Shown: piece after piece, positions 5,027-5,741 of the stretch | How the letters are laid out: every line of letters begins with the position of its first letter | Position numbering within the stretch: position 1 is the first letter of the stretch | From: Sulfolobaceae archaeon | Lineage (GTDB): Archaea; Thermoproteota; Thermoprotei_A; Sulfolobales; Sulfolobaceae | DNA: 5,741 nucleotides | Assembly: GCA_028277025.1 (NCBI GenBank) | Contig: JAPYVG010000100.1 | Location: 1-5,741 of the forward strand | Direction of reading: 5' to 3' | Notes under the pieces: model-generated | Database searches by the model: none | The model's input: the letters and a program-made list of their open reading frames with translations, nothing else | What the model was told of the DNA's origin: nothing | Program-made: the position numbers and the translations under genes

Positions 5027-5053
5027 AAAAAAGAAAGGTTAGCTTATATAAAT
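5027..5053 (-). promoter_or_regulatory. promoter of the Thr-rich protein gene: TATA box plus T6 tract
   Basis: The minus strand reads TTTATATAAG (5043-5052), then AACCTTTC, six T (5032-5027), ACTTTA and the ATG at 5020. The TATA centre is 28 bases from the ATG. The TCTTTTTTAC element between TATA and ATG is the same as in the promoter of the 4638 gene, which suggests shared strength or control. Confidence 0.7.
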
Positions 5054-5126
5054 TTATTCACCAGTACTGCTTTGTGGGCTACTTCAGAATTATACAAAAA
5101 TTTATAAATAATTACGAGTATTACCC

Positions 5127-5741
5127 ATGGGAAAGAGTAAGTACAAGAGGGATTGGCACAAGTACGACGAGAACGTCATAACAAGATATACCCTAATGTT
5201 CCCCTTCTACGTCTTCGAACACTGGTGGGATTTACTAGCAGAGGAGAATAGGCATGCAAAGAAAACCTACACCAAAGGAGTTCAACGAATTCCTAGCATT
5301 CCTCCACTTGTTCTTACCTTATAGGGCCATAGAAGGAGTATTGAGAGCACTAGAGAGACTGAAAATCATCCCAACAAGCCTAGACTACTCAACAATATGG
5401 GAAAGGGTAAGAAACATGAACATAAAATTCCCAGAGGCAAATAACCAACTTGAAGCAGACGCAACGGGAATAAGCACAAACAAGGGAGGACAATACATTA
5501 TCGCAAAATGGGGAAAAACCAAGGACTCAAAATTCCTCAAAATCGAAATAGTAATTGATAAGGACCAATTCAACGTAATAAACGCCGAAGTAACCACCAA
5601 CGAGGTTGAGACCGCAGTTAAGGATTTACAAGATAAGGGAAAGAAGGTCAAGAAGTTTTACGGAGATAAAACTTATGACGCTAATGAGGTTTACAAGACC
5701 GGGGTTGAGGTTGTTGTCCCACCTAGGAAGAACGCTACTAC
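5127..5741 (+). pseudogene. IS5-family transposase (ISC1058-like), frameshifted and cut by the window edge
   Basis: The first frame starts at ATG 5127 (65 codons, stop 5322-5324) and opens MGKSKYKRDWHKY, followed by the FPFYVFEHWWDLL helix typical of Sulfolobus IS5-type transposases. From about 5271 the family sequence continues one base later (frame open from 5239): PKEFNEFLAFLHLFLPYRAIEG, a WERVR helix, then the DDE catalytic core. The first Asp is in EADATGIS (5458-5460), and the second is in YGDKTYDANEVY (5665-5667), 69 residues later. The Glu lies beyond the window. The shift is +1, consistent with an extra A near 5271 in TACACCAAA, so it is not the -1 slippage known for some IS5-group elements. 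A TATA-like TTTATAAATA (5101-5110) sits 22 bases before the ATG. This copy is probably inactive. The ISC1058 assignment rests on recalled similarity. Confidence 0.82.
5127..5741 (+). mobile_element. left part of an IS5-family insertion sequence
   Basis: The element enters at the right edge. Its left end must lie between about 5055, where the promoter of the minus-strand gene at 5020 stops, and the transposase start at 5127. The terminal inverted repeat cannot be placed without the right end, so coordinates here begin at the transposase. Insertion upstream of the 5020 gene separates that gene from whatever originally lay to its right. Confidence 0.7.

Noticed and set aside
5385..5651. Minus-strand 88-codon ORF
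   Set aside because: It lies opposite the transposase catalytic region, whose DDE motifs are clear on the plus strand. It is a shadow frame.

Overview
The window looks like an accessory stretch of a thermoacidophilic crenarchaeal chromosome, most likely Sulfolobales (Sulfolobus/Saccharolobus). Four things point there. The DNA is AT-rich. Almost every gene has an archaeal TATA box about 24-29 bases before its start codon, so transcripts are leaderless or nearly so. Two genes belong to the archaeal PaREP1 family. The right edge carries an IS5-family transposase resembling the Sulfolobus ISC1058 type. The family calls are made by eye from motifs and memory, not by a search.

Layout, left to right. 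Positions 1-38 (minus) hold the first codons of a gene leaving the window. At 105-326 (minus) is a doubtful small hydrophobic ORF. At 403-753 (plus) is a zinc-ribbon, single-pass membrane protein that ends soon after its Thr/Ser/Pro-rich stalk and may be truncated. Positions 754-1851 are an AT-rich, gene-free stretch of about 1.1 kb. At 1852-2451 is a winged-helix protein with an unknown C-terminal domain, followed at 2531-3247 by an unrecognised beta-rich protein with its own promoter and a leaderless GTG start. At 3390-4059 are two PaREP1 genes in tandem. They overlap in different frames and share an exact 77-bp direct repeat, although their 3' halves have diverged. A 21-bp direct repeat with a 65-bp period follows them.

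From 4179 to 5020 the minus strand encodes small membrane or exported proteins. One is a 116-aa Thr-rich protein with two membrane segments. Downstream is a secreted/membrane protein now split into 59-aa and 85-aa reading frames, apparently by a one-base frameshift. Positions 5127-5741 (plus) hold the 5' part of an IS5-like transposase, also broken by a +1 frameshift, running off the right end.

The overall picture is a decaying, recombining region with few intact conserved genes. I see no recognisable complete defence, metabolic or viral module. The most interesting signals are the PaREP1 mosaic pair with operator-like repeats at its promoter, and the pair of minus-strand membrane-protein genes that share a promoter design.
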